Made by a program: the position numbers and the translations under genes. This document shows, piece after piece, positions 28,531 to 36,976 of a stretch of DNA of 64,000 bases (the first letter of the stretch is position 1; each line of letters opens with the position of its first letter). Location of the stretch: positions 1,860,001-1,924,000 of the forward strand of contig NZ_CP173029.1 in assembly GCF_044772865.1 (NCBI RefSeq), read 5' to 3'. This DNA comes from Algirhabdus cladophorae (GTDB taxonomy: Bacteria > Pseudomonadota > Alphaproteobacteria > Rhodobacterales > Rhodobacteraceae). The notes beneath the pieces are model-generated. The model was not told where the DNA came from, ran no database searches, and was given only the letters and a program-made list of their open reading frames with translations.

Positions 28531-28707
28531 ATGTCCGAAAACACAATCGCTCTGCTCGCTGGTGGCTGCATTATTGCCCTGTCTGCCTTCATGTTTATCC
28601 GCGAACGCCAAGCCGTGGCGCGTCGCAAGGAAGCCCGCGGTGGCAAAGATCTGGACGTCAGCGATCTGATTGCCTTTGGCGCAAAAGCCGCCACCAAGAA
28701 AGACTAA
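28531..28707 (+). CDS. Small single-span membrane protein, opposite strand within sox operon
   Basis: 58-residue predicted protein with AAAGGAGAA just upstream (28517-28525) of ATG 28531. It has a hydrophobic segment at residues 6-23 (IALLAGGCIIALSAFMFI), then a basic stretch RERQAVARRKEARGGK and an amphipathic tail ending KAATKKD. Third-position GC and codon use match the neighbours. It is divergent from soxD and its stop is 8 bp from the soxB stop. No family recognised; a small membrane-anchored accessory factor is one possibility. Confidence 0.65.
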   Translation: MSENTIALLAGGCIIALSAFMFIRERQAVARRKEARGGKDLDVSDLIAFGAKAATKKD

Positions 28708-28715
28708 GCCACCCA

Positions 28716-29960
28716 TCAGTGCGCCACCCCTGCGGCGACGCTTTCATCGATGAACCGGCCTTCGCGGAAGCGGTCAAGGCCGAATTCATCTGTCAGGGGC
28801 GAGCGTCCTTTGGCCATGAGTTCGGCCATGGCCCATCCCGAACCGGGGATGGCTTTGAATCCGCCCGTGCCCCAACCACAGTTGATAAACACGCCCTCAA
28901 CAGGGGTTTTCGACAGGATGGGCGAACGATCACCAGTGACATCAACAATGCCGCCCCATTGGCGCAACATCTTTAGTCGCGCGATCATTGGGAACGTCTC
29001 GACCAGCGCGCGCACGGTTTCTTCGATGTGATGGAAGGATCCGCGTTGGGTGTAGTTGTTGTGCCCATCCGTGCCGCCCCCGATGACCATCTCGCCCTTG
29101 TCGGACTGGGACATATAGCCGTGCACTGTGTTGGCCATCACCACCACATCCATGCAGGGTTTGATCGGCTCAGATACCAACGCCTGCAAGGACACTGATT
29201 CCAACGGCAGACGGAAGCCTGCCATATCCGCCACCACACCGGAATTACCGGCCACAACGATGCCTAACTTGTCACAATCAATAGCGCCCTTGGTGGTATC
29301 AACGCCAACAACACGTCCGCCTTCGCGACGGACGGCAATCACCTCGCATTTTTGGATAATATCCATGCCCATGTCGGAACAGGCCCGCGCATAGCCCCAA
29401 GCCACCGCATCGTGTCGCGCTGTGCCACCACGGGCCTGCCACAGACCACCCAACACCGGATAACGCGGCCCCTCGATGTTCATAATAGGGCACAGTTCCT
29501 TGACGCGGCGGGCATTGATAAATTCGGTTTTGACCCCTTGCAGGGCGTTGGCATAGGCCGTGCGTTGATAGCCGCGTACCTCCGCTTCGGTCTGGGCCAG
29601 CATAATCACGCCACGCGGGCTGAACATCACGTTGTAGTTCAAATCCTGCGACATCGTTTCATAGAGCGAACGGGATTTTTCATAGATCGCAGCAGAGGGA
29701 TCCTGAAGGTAGTTCGAGCGGATAATCGTGGTATTTCGGCCTGTGTTACCGCCGCCCAGCCAGCCTTTTTCGATCACTGCGACGTTTTTGATGCCGTGGT
29801 TTTTGCCAAGGTGATAGGCAGTGGCCAAACCGTGCCCGCCTGCCCCGATGATGATCACGTCATACTTTTTCTTGGGCTCTGGCGCACGCCACGCCCGTTC
29901 CCACCCCGTATGATAGCGGGCCGCTTCACGCGCGATTGCAAAGGCTGAATACCGTCTCAT
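28716..29960 (-). CDS. soxB: Sarcosine oxidase subunit beta
   Basis: FAD-containing catalytic subunit of tetrameric sarcosine oxidase. 414 residues from ATG 29960 (GTG 29972 is possible but has no ribosome binding site). The Rossmann motif VIIIGAGGHGLATAYHLG is near residue 35, followed by the GGGNTGRNTTIIRSNY stretch typical of SoxB and near the covalent flavin site; the C-terminus has NCGWGTGGFKAIPGSG. First gene of the operon, divergent from ccmI. Confidence 0.96.
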   Translation of the reverse strand: MRRYSAFAIAREAARYHTGWERAWRAPEPKKKYDVIIIGAGGHGLATAYHLGKNHGIKNVAVIEKGWLGGGNTGRNTTIIRSNYLQDPSAAIYEKSRSLYETMSQDLNYNVMFSPRGVIMLAQTEAEVRGYQRTAYANALQGVKTEFINARRVKELCPIMNIEGPRYPVLGGLWQARGGTARHDAVAWGYARACSDMGMDIIQKCEVIAVRREGGRVVGVDTTKGAIDCDKLGIVVAGNSGVVADMAGFRLPLESVSLQALVSEPIKPCMDVVVMANTVHGYMSQSDKGEMVIGGGTDGHNNYTQRGSFHHIEETVRALVETFPMIARLKMLRQWGGIVDVTGDRSPILSKTPVEGVFINCGWGTGGFKAIPGSGWAMAELMAKGRSPLTDEFGLDRFREGRFIDESVAAGVAH

Positions 29961-30142
29961 AAGCAAATCCACATCAAATCACGGGGCTGGCCGTGCCCCA
30001 CCCTGTCTTACTTGCGGTAGATCATCCAAATTGCCAAGACGTTGAACGGCATGATGGGTCAAAATTACGACATATGTGTAAAACGCCCTTTTGTGCAGCG
30101 TCATATATCGCTACTCAGGCACAACAAAAACATGGGGCTTTT

Positions 30143-31369
30143 ATGGGCTTTTGGATCATCTCGATTTTGCTGGCGGTTGGTGTGGCGGCCATCCTCGTGC
30201 TGGCGCTTTTGCAAAACCAACGCACGCAGCGTGCGGCGGCCAGTTATGACGTGCAGGTCTACCGCGACCAGCTCAAGGAAATTGATCGCGATCTGGCCCG
30301 GGGCATTGTCACCAAAGACGAGGCCGACGCCTTGAAAACCGAAGTGTCGCGGCGGCTGCTGGCCGCAGATGCTTTATCGCAATCCCAAAGCACCACCGAA
30401 GCGAAAGACGGCGCTCCACGGATCGCTGCATTGGTTGTAGCCCCTTTGCTGGTTTTGGGCGCTGCGGGCCTCTACCAACAGATCGGCGCACCGGGCTATC
30501 CCGACCTGCCGATAAACGCCCGCCTTGAGGCTGCCGAAATGGCGCGGATCAATCGCCCATCCCAGGCCGTAGCCGAAGCCGAGGCGGATTTGGCACGCTT
30601 GCAAGAGGTGCCTGCCAACGAGGAATTTCTGGCGCTGATGGACCAATTGCGCGCTGCGGTGGCCCAACGCCCGGGCGATATTCAAGGGTTGACACTTCTG
30701 GCTCGCAACGAGGCTCAACTGGGCAATTTTATAGCGGCCTATAAGGCGCAGGAACAATTGATCACCGCCAAAGGCCGCACCGCCACACCGCAGGATCTGG
30801 CAGATCTGGCAGATATGATGATTTTGGCGGCGGGCGGCTATGTCTCGCCCGAAGCCGAAGGTCTTTTGATCCAAGTTATGGAAGCCGAGCCATCCAACGG
30901 CATTGCGCGGTATTATTCGGGCTTGATGTTTACGCAAACCGGTCGTCCCGACGCCAGTTTTGAGATTTGGCGCAGTCTTTTGGCCGAAAGCCCGCCGGAT
31001 GCACCGTGGGTGACCCCGATCCGCCGCCAAATTGAAGAAGTCGCCATGCGGGCGGGCGTGCCCTTTACCCTGCCGCCCTTGGGCGAACAAGTGGGTCCAT
31101 CGCGCGAGGAAATCGCAGCGGCCCAAGGCATGACGCCGGATGATCGTATGGCGATGATCGAGGGCATGGTCGACAGCCTGTCAGACCGTCTGGCAACGGA
31201 GGGCGGCACCGCCGAGGAATGGGCGCGATTGATCAACGCGCTGGGTGTATTGAACCGATACGAGCCTGCCAAAGCCATCTGGGCCGAGGCGCAAACTGTG
31301 TTTGCTGACCGTCCCGAGGACCTAGCAAGGGTGCGCGATGTGGCCCTGCAATGGGACCTTCTTGAATGA
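30143..31369 (+). CDS. ccmI: Cytochrome c biogenesis protein CcmI
   Basis: Bitopic membrane chaperone that delivers apocytochrome c to the heme ligation complex. About 408 residues from ATG 30143, which begins the first membrane span (FWIISILLAVGVAAILVLAL). A second span lies near residues 95-115, followed by a periplasmic TPR-like domain. The open frame upstream of 30143 is not membrane-like and is discarded. Overlaps ruvX by 4 bp. Functionally linked to the ccmABC genes at the left end of the window, though 28 kb away. Confidence 0.92.
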   Translation: MGFWIISILLAVGVAAILVLALLQNQRTQRAAASYDVQVYRDQLKEIDRDLARGIVTKDEADALKTEVSRRLLAADALSQSQSTTEAKDGAPRIAALVVAPLLVLGAAGLYQQIGAPGYPDLPINARLEAAEMARINRPSQAVAEAEADLARLQEVPANEEFLALMDQLRAAVAQRPGDIQGLTLLARNEAQLGNFIAAYKAQEQLITAKGRTATPQDLADLADMMILAAGGYVSPEAEGLLIQVMEAEPSNGIARYYSGLMFTQTGRPDASFEIWRSLLAESPPDAPWVTPIRRQIEEVAMRAGVPFTLPPLGEQVGPSREEIAAAQGMTPDDRMAMIEGMVDSLSDRLATEGGTAEEWARLINALGVLNRYEPAKAIWAEAQTVFADRPEDLARVRDVALQWDLLE

Positions 31370-31842
31370 TCACCGATGAAATCAAAGAGTTCGTGGCAGC
31401 CCTTGCCCCCATGCGGGCTTTGGCCGGGCTGGATCTGGGCACGGTTACTCTGGGTGTGGCCGTGTCGGACAATTTTTGGTCTGTGGCCACGCCGCTAGAG
31501 ACGATCAAACGCAAGAAATTCAGTCTGGATGCAGCAGCATTGCTAGCGATTTGCGACAGCCGCTCCATCGGGGGATTGGTTTTGGGCCTGCCGCGCAACA
31601 TGGATGGCTCTGAAGGGCCGCGCTGTCAGTCAACCCGGGCGTTTGCGCGCAATCTGGAACGCCTGACCCCGCTGCCAATCACGTTTTGGGACGAACGCCT
31701 GTCGACCGTGGCCGCCGAACGCGCATTGCTTGAGGCGGATACGACACGAAAACGTCGCGCAGAGGTCATCGACCATGTGGCTGCAGGCTATATCTTGCAA
31801 GGGGCATTGGACCGCATCGGGCATTTGAGGCAGGCATCATGA
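31366..31842 (+). CDS. ruvX: Holliday junction resolvase RuvX (YqgF)
   Basis: RNase H-fold nuclease of the YqgF family, linked to Holliday junction resolution and 16S rRNA 5'-end processing. 158 residues with the first catalytic aspartate in LAGLDLGTVTLGVAVSD, a conserved glutamine/arginine region, and DERLSTVAAERALLEAD typical of the family. ATGA overlaps with both neighbours show co-translation with ccmI and the DUF1289 gene. Confidence 0.95.
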   Translation: MITDEIKEFVAALAPMRALAGLDLGTVTLGVAVSDNFWSVATPLETIKRKKFSLDAAALLAICDSRSIGGLVLGLPRNMDGSEGPRCQSTRAFARNLERLTPLPITFWDERLSTVAAERALLEADTTRKRRAEVIDHVAAGYILQGALDRIGHLRQAS

Positions 31843-32072
31843 ACGACCAGATTTGGCAGCGCGACGAGATCGAAAGCCCCTGCATCAAGCTATGTGTGAT
31901 CGATCCCAAAACCCGCCAGTGCATGGGCTGTCACCGCACTATGGACGAGATTGGCGCGTGGTCGAAATTTTCGCCAGAAGTGCGGCGTTTGGTGATGGAC
32001 GAATTGCCATCGCGTGCAGCAGCCTCCAAACCCCAAAGGTCCGGCGGCAGGGCGGCACGGCTCAAACGTTAA
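31839..32072 (+). CDS. DUF1289 domain protein
   Basis: 77-residue cysteine-containing protein. Residues about 9-50 form the DUF1289 core: SPCIKLCVIDPKTRQCMGC followed by R-T-x-DEI-x-W, with four cysteines likely binding zinc or an Fe-S cluster. Function unknown. It overlaps ruvX by 4 bp and converges with a dioxygenase-like gene with a 4-bp overlap. Confidence 0.9.
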   Translation: MNDQIWQRDEIESPCIKLCVIDPKTRQCMGCHRTMDEIGAWSKFSPEVRRLVMDELPSRAAASKPQRSGGRAARLKR

Positions 32073-32818
32073 AGCCAGTCGCGCCAGTTCGGAACTTGCG
32101 GTCTGAAATAAGCGATCATTCGACCCTCGTCAGGGGCCGTGGCCCCATCGGCCCATGGGGCGACCCCGTGCAACGCATGCCGGTGCAGCAACGTGGCCTC
32201 GCCCGGTTGGGCGGGCAATTCCACCCGGGCGCACTGTTCAAAACACCGCCTGCGCGCGTCTTTATATGGGCCGCTTAGATCCAAATCAGCCCATGTCTCC
32301 ACGGGGTGATCCCCGAAAAACTCGGTGAAAAACGCGCCCATTATCAAGTGGCTGCCACGCCAAACGACCAAGGGGCTGGCCCCGCCTGAGGCCTTATTCA
32401 ACGGCAATCCCAGAATAAACCCATGCGGTTCTTTGAGCCGCCGCGCCCCCGTGGCGGGGTCTGGCAGCAATCCATCCACATGGGCTGCATCGCGGTTCAC
32501 GCGAAACCGGTGATTGGCCTGCGTTTCAGTGGGATCTTGTTGAGGGTAGCCGGGATACACCACAGAAACTTGCGCCGCGTGCCAATGCGCATGATCCACG
32601 CCCGCCACCTCCAAGGCAACACCGCCCACGGACCCGTCCGCGTCATTGGGCAAGGCATCCACCCCAACAAACCACGTGCCCTGATGGCGCAACCAAGCGG
32701 ATATTTGGTCAGGATCATTTAAGACAGGACCTGCGGCTTGCCGTGCAGCGGCAGCCCATTTTGCTACTTTGGCATCATAGGGCACCAAGGCATAGCCATC
32801 GGTCGCAAGCACGCTCAT
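32069..32818 (-). CDS. Phytanoyl-CoA dioxygenase-like (Fe/2-oxoglutarate) protein
   Basis: 249-residue soluble protein. A double-stranded beta-helix dioxygenase is suggested by an HxD pair (NRDAAHVDGLLP), a distal histidine in LLHRHALHGVAPW and a following arginine (GRMIAYFRPQ) that would bind 2-oxoglutarate. This order and spacing resemble the PhyH superfamily, but overall the match is by motif only. Substrate unknown. Overlaps dusA by 4 bp and is transcribed after it. Confidence 0.55.
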   Translation of the reverse strand: MSVLATDGYALVPYDAKVAKWAAAARQAAGPVLNDPDQISAWLRHQGTWFVGVDALPNDADGSVGGVALEVAGVDHAHWHAAQVSVVYPGYPQQDPTETQANHRFRVNRDAAHVDGLLPDPATGARRLKEPHGFILGLPLNKASGGASPLVVWRGSHLIMGAFFTEFFGDHPVETWADLDLSGPYKDARRRCFEQCARVELPAQPGEATLLHRHALHGVAPWADGATAPDEGRMIAYFRPQVPNWRDWL

Positions 32819-33837
32819 GCAGCCTGTTCCCGTTGACCAAGGGCCGCCAAAACCACCTCCGGCCCTGCTCCGGGTTTATGGGCGTTTTCGCTTAAGAAGC
32901 GCCGCCATCCCCGCGCGCCCGGCATGCCGTGAAACAGTCCCAGCATGTGCCGCGTGATCTGATTGAGCCGTCCGCCAGCGCTGAGATGCGCCTCGATGTA
33001 GGGCAACATATCCTGCACCACTTGCGAGGGGGACGACGCATAACTTGCACCATATATTTGATGATCTGCAGCCCCCAAAACATCCCAAGGGCTGTGATAG
33101 GCTGCGCGTCCGATCATGACCCCATCCAGCCCTGCGTCCAGAAAACTTTGGGCCTGCTTTAGATCGGTAACACCGCCATTGATCGAAAGATGCAGCTGCG
33201 GAAAGTCTGCTTTCATCCGCAGCACAAGGTCATAATCCAGCGGCGGGATATCGCGGTTTTCCTTGGGGCTGAGGCCCTGCAACCATGCTTTGCGCGCATG
33301 CACCGTAAACCGCGTCACCCCAGCGGCACTGACCTTGGCCAGAAAATCCGGCAGCACCTCTTCCGGGTTTTGATCATCTACGCCGATGCGGCATTTCACG
33401 GTCACAGGCACATCGACCGCCTCCGCCATGGACGCCACGCACTCCGCGACCTTTTCAGGCTCTTCCATCAGAACGGCGCCAAAACTGCCCGATTGCACCC
33501 GGTCGGAAGGACATCCGCAGTTCAGATTGATCTCGGCATAGCCGTGGTCTGCGCCAATTTTCGCACCCTTGGCCAATTCCGTCGGATCCGATCCGCCCAA
33601 CTGTAGCGCAACAGGTTGTTCTGCCGCGTTGAAATCAAGCAAATGCAAAGCGCCCCCTTGGACCAAGGCAGGCGATGTGACCATTTCAGTGTAAAGCAAT
33701 GTCTCACGACTGATCAGCCGATGAAAATACCGACAATGTCGATCCGTCCAATCCATCATCGGGGCCACGCTCAGGCGGGCTGCACGATTGAGTGGATCCA
33801 CAAAGGGTGGCAAACCAGATTTAGACAAGCCGGACAT
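32815..33837 (-). CDS. dusA: tRNA-dihydrouridine(20/20a) synthase DusA
   Basis: FMN-dependent reductase modifying uridine 20/20a in the tRNA D-loop. 340 residues from ATG 33837, starting MSGLSKSG. Family landmarks are LSVAPMMDWTDRHCRYFHRL, the catalytic cysteine region NLNCGCPSDRVQSGSFGAVLM, KCRIGVDD, FTVHARKAWLQGLSPKENR and the FMN phosphate-binding NGGVTDLKQA and GVMIGRAAY. A start 6 codons upstream is possible. Confidence 0.96.
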   Translation of the reverse strand: MSGLSKSGLPPFVDPLNRAARLSVAPMMDWTDRHCRYFHRLISRETLLYTEMVTSPALVQGGALHLLDFNAAEQPVALQLGGSDPTELAKGAKIGADHGYAEINLNCGCPSDRVQSGSFGAVLMEEPEKVAECVASMAEAVDVPVTVKCRIGVDDQNPEEVLPDFLAKVSAAGVTRFTVHARKAWLQGLSPKENRDIPPLDYDLVLRMKADFPQLHLSINGGVTDLKQAQSFLDAGLDGVMIGRAAYHSPWDVLGAADHQIYGASYASSPSQVVQDMLPYIEAHLSAGGRLNQITRHMLGLFHGMPGARGWRRFLSENAHKPGAGPEVVLAALGQREQAA

Positions 33838-33991
33838 AAATTGACCCTGTAACACCGCAAGACGTGGTTACTTAGCCTGATGTTGGATCCCCATCAAGCA
33901 ATCGTGCGGTTTCGAGCCGTGCGAAAAACACTTGCCCTGATCAAAGGAACAGGTTTGAGATAGGCTCGGAAGCAAAGGGAACCAGTGGCGG

Positions 33992-34384
33992 ATGGAACGA
34001 CGGGGGCGATGCCTGTGCGGGGCGATCACATATACCACCTCAGGCCGGATCCTGTGGGCGGGGCATTGCCATTGCGACAGCTGCAGACGCGCCAGTTCTG
34101 CACCGATGACCAGCTTTTTGGGTGTGCCGCGTGGCACGGTCACATGGTCGTCCGCGCCCGCGACCTATCGCTCATCTCCTGAGGTGACACGGGGCTTTTG
34201 CCCAACCTGTGGAAGCCAAATGTGCTATGAGTCCACGTTTTTTCCGGACGAGACGCACCTTTATGCAGCGACACTTGACGATCCCAGCACGTTTCAGCCG
34301 CAAGCCCATTATCACTATGCCGAAAGACTGCCTTTCTTAAAACTAAACGACGACTTGCCGAAACATTCTGGCATGGCGGATTAG
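33992..34384 (+). CDS. GFA (glutathione-dependent formaldehyde-activating) family protein
   Basis: 130-residue zinc protein of the GFA/CENP-V fold. The zinc ligands are visible as CLCGAITY, HCHCDSCRRASS and FCPTCGSQM. Characterised members such as Gfa bind glutathione and S-hydroxymethyl-glutathione, but most homologs have no assigned activity. First of a plus-strand series leading to an aldehyde dehydrogenase; 37 bp to the next gene. Confidence 0.9.
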   Translation: MERRGRCLCGAITYTTSGRILWAGHCHCDSCRRASSAPMTSFLGVPRGTVTWSSAPATYRSSPEVTRGFCPTCGSQMCYESTFFPDETHLYAATLDDPSTFQPQAHYHYAERLPFLKLNDDLPKHSGMAD

Positions 34385-34421
34385 ACATGATCCTGACCTT
34401 CAACGCCTGCAAAGGATCCCC

Positions 34422-35081
34422 ATGCCGCAAATCATAGCTCTTTGGTGCGTACCGGGGGTGCAGGCCAGCGGCATTACGCGCATTATGCAAAACGCCCAGC
34501 ACTATAGCTGTCATGAAACACCTTTTGCCGAGGCCTGGTATCAGGGCGAAAGCCCGCTTTGGCCTGCCTATGAAAAGTCCGATCCGACGACGCCGGGGTT
34601 GAGCCTGGACAGCGTCTTGACGGCCCTTGACGCGCAGGCGCGTCATCGCGACCTATTTGTCTGGGACAGTCCGCATTTTCTGTCAACGTTTTGGAACAAC
34701 GAGACAGTCAGCCTGTTCACCCACTGCTTTTTGATTTGCGAGCCCGGTGCGGCATTGCAGGCCGCAGACGGGCACCGTGTGACCACAGCCGATGTAGAAG
34801 ATGCTTTTGACCAGCAACGCAGACTGTTTGACCACGTGTCTGATGTAACCCACGACATCCCTTTGGTCATTGATTGCGCCGCATTGGCCAAAGACCCCAA
34901 AGGCATGGCCAAGGTTTGGACCACAGCTATTGGGCTGCGCGATGTGCCCCTTACATTTCACGGTCTTGCATCCCAACCTAATCCTGTCGATCTCAACGCG
35001 CTCAGCGATGCCGCTAAAAATGTTTATCTACGGACGCGCCCGCATTACGACCATCTTGCCCAATATCAATTGAAAGCATAA
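34422..35081 (+). CDS. Sulfotransferase-like P-loop protein
   Basis: 219 residues. The N-terminal pattern IIALWCVPGVQASGITRIMQ followed by CHETPFAEAWY resembles the 5'-PSB (PAPS-binding) loop region of bacterial sulfotransferase-fold proteins (usual form LWxxPRSGSTxxxxxM...hEPF), but the serine/arginine residues of the PAPS loop are altered, so catalysis is uncertain. The rest has no motif I recognise. Preceded by AAAGGA and followed 3 bp later by the aldehyde dehydrogenase start. Confidence 0.5.
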   Translation: MPQIIALWCVPGVQASGITRIMQNAQHYSCHETPFAEAWYQGESPLWPAYEKSDPTTPGLSLDSVLTALDAQARHRDLFVWDSPHFLSTFWNNETVSLFTHCFLICEPGAALQAADGHRVTTADVEDAFDQQRRLFDHVSDVTHDIPLVIDCAALAKDPKGMAKVWTTAIGLRDVPLTFHGLASQPNPVDLNALSDAAKNVYLRTRPHYDHLAQYQLKA

Positions 35082-35084
35082 ACG

Positions 35085-36545
35085 ATGAAACACCACTGGC
35101 AGAACTATGTGGACGGACACTGGATCGATGGGGGCGCTGGCCGTCTGGATGTGGTCAATCCCGGCACGGATCAGCATCTGGCGACCCAAGCTGTAGCCGA
35201 TGCAGCCGATGTGGACCGCGCCGTCCAAGCGGCTAAACGGGTGCATCTGAGCGGTGCACTGACCGATCTGCGCCCGGTCGAGCGTGGCCGCATGGTGCAG
35301 GCCATGGGCCGTTATCTGATAGAGCATATCGATGAAGTGGCCCCACTTTTATCCATGGAACAGGGCAAGCCCCTATGGGAAGCCAAGATGGAAATCAGCG
35401 GTGCTGCCCGCTATTTTGAATACTACGGCAATCAAGCGGAAACTGTCGAAGGCCGCTCGATCCCCTTAGGTGCCAAATACTACGATTTCACGACCTATGA
35501 GCCATTTGGTGTCTCGGGCCAGATTATTCCGTGGAACTATCCGGTAGAGATGACCGCGCGGTCGCTGTCTGCTGGATTGGCCACAGGCAATGCCTGTGTG
35601 ATCAAAACGCCCGAGTTAACGCCCCTGTCCAACTACATTTTCGCCCATGCCGCCGAAGCGGTGGGTCTGCCTGCCGGGGCTGTAAACATCTTGTGCGGCT
35701 ATGGCCACGAGGCCGGTGCGGCCCTATCGGGGCATCCTGATGTGCGCCAAATTGTATTCACCGGCTCAGTTCAGACGGGCATCGCGATTTCTACGGCAGC
35801 CGCCCAAAATGTGGTGCCATGCGTCTTGGAACTGGGTGGCAAATCCGCAGCCGTGGTTCATGCAGACGCTGATTTGGCCGCATTTGAAGACAACGTGCGC
35901 TGGGGCATCTATTTCAACGCAGGTCAGGTTTGTTCTGCCATGAGCCGTATCATCGTGCACGAAAGCCGTCATGATGAGCTTATCGAACGCATCAGCGGCG
36001 TCGCCCGGTCCTTGTCCGTTGGGCCCGGCTTGGATCGCACAGAGTTTGGCGCGAACATGGGGCCGATGGTCTCCAACGCGCAACGTGATCGGGCCGCCCG
36101 CATGGTTGCAGAGGCCGAAACACAGGGGGCCAAGCTAGTTACCGGTGGGCGCGCTATGAATATTCCCGGGGCGTTTTTAGAGCCCACCGTCTTGACCGAT
36201 GTCACCCAAGACATGACGATCGCTCAAGAAGAAGTATTTGGCCCCGTGGTGAGTGTGCTGCGATTTGGCAGCGCTGATGAGGCCATATCCATCGCCAATG
36301 GCACGCCTTACGGGTTGGTGGCTGGCACTTTCACGGGCAACATCGACCAAGCCATGCGCGACGCCCAATCCCTGCGTGCAGGACAAGTGTTCGTCAACGA
36401 ATGGTATGCAGGCGGCGTCGAGACCCCCTTTGGCGGCTACGGCCTGTCGGGATATGGCCGCGAAAAAGGCCGCGAAGCCCTTTGGAATTACATACAAACA
36501 AAAAATGTCGCCATCAGCATCGGTGGCGGATCAGGGAGAAGTTAA
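35085..36545 (+). CDS. NAD(P)-dependent aldehyde dehydrogenase
   Basis: 486-residue aldehyde dehydrogenase superfamily enzyme oxidising an aldehyde to the acid. Catalytic Cys283 lies in YFNAGQVCSAMSR, the general-base Glu249 in LELGGKSAAV, and the cofactor loop FTGSVQTG is present, as are PWNYP and EEVFGPVVSV. It belongs to the betaine-aldehyde/glycine-betaine-like broad group, but substrate cannot be fixed. It sits between the sulfotransferase-like gene (3 bp) and the CMD gene (1 bp), which suggests one transcript. Confidence 0.93.
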   Translation: MKHHWQNYVDGHWIDGGAGRLDVVNPGTDQHLATQAVADAADVDRAVQAAKRVHLSGALTDLRPVERGRMVQAMGRYLIEHIDEVAPLLSMEQGKPLWEAKMEISGAARYFEYYGNQAETVEGRSIPLGAKYYDFTTYEPFGVSGQIIPWNYPVEMTARSLSAGLATGNACVIKTPELTPLSNYIFAHAAEAVGLPAGAVNILCGYGHEAGAALSGHPDVRQIVFTGSVQTGIAISTAAAQNVVPCVLELGGKSAAVVHADADLAAFEDNVRWGIYFNAGQVCSAMSRIIVHESRHDELIERISGVARSLSVGPGLDRTEFGANMGPMVSNAQRDRAARMVAEAETQGAKLVTGGRAMNIPGAFLEPTVLTDVTQDMTIAQEEVFGPVVSVLRFGSADEAISIANGTPYGLVAGTFTGNIDQAMRDAQSLRAGQVFVNEWYAGGVETPFGGYGLSGYGREKGREALWNYIQTKNVAISIGGGSGRS

Positions 36546-36546
36546 T

Positions 36547-36927
36547 ATGGACGAAGGGCTGTTCAAAAAGGGCTTGGAACAACGCAAGGCCACGCTAGGG
36601 GCTGAATATGTCGAGAAAAATCTGGCCGCAGCGGATGATTTTACCCGGCCCTTCCAAGAGGCAATGACCGCGTGGTGCTGGGGCTTTGGCTGGGGTGATG
36701 AGGTGATCGATGCCAAGACGCGATCGATGATGAACCTGTCGATGATTGGTGCCTTGGGCAAGATGCACGAATGGGAAATCCACTGCCGTGGGGCGATCAA
36801 TAATGGGGTCAGCGCCGAGGAAATTCGCGCAATCATTCATGTGGTGGGCATCTATTGCGGCGTTCCGCAAAGCCTCGAGTGTTTTCGTGTGGCGCGCAAA
36901 GTGCTGGAAGAGCATGACATGATCTGA
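36547..36927 (+). CDS. Carboxymuconolactone decarboxylase family protein
   Basis: 126-residue CMD/AhpD-fold protein. It carries the helical signature HEWEIHCRGAINNGVSAEEI typical of 4-carboxymuconolactone decarboxylase-like proteins, with WCWGFGWGDEVIDAKTRSMM upstream. No AhpD-type CxxC redox pair is seen. ATG 36547 begins one base after the aldehyde dehydrogenase stop. Family members range from aromatic-ring catabolism to peroxidase activity; a role in the same catabolic unit is inferred. Confidence 0.85.
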   Translation: MDEGLFKKGLEQRKATLGAEYVEKNLAAADDFTRPFQEAMTAWCWGFGWGDEVIDAKTRSMMNLSMIGALGKMHEWEIHCRGAINNGVSAEEIRAIIHVVGIYCGVPQSLECFRVARKVLEEHDMI

Positions 36928-36941
36928 GCCACCAAAAGACG

Positions 36942-36954
36942 CCTCCGGCGGAGG
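36942..36954. terminator. Short palindrome between convergent genes
   Basis: CCTCCG-G-CGGAGG followed by TATTT on the plus strand, 14 bp past the CMD stop and 22 bp from the end of the convergent oxidoreductase gene. Probably a terminator for the plus-strand operon. Confidence 0.45.
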
Positions 36955-36976
36955 TATTTGGCGACTAAAGAAACTG

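Noticed and set aside
29961..30142. soxB leader considered for a glycine riboswitch
   Set aside because: Only a GGGGC-GCCCC hairpin is visible; the conserved glycine-aptamer core could not be traced.
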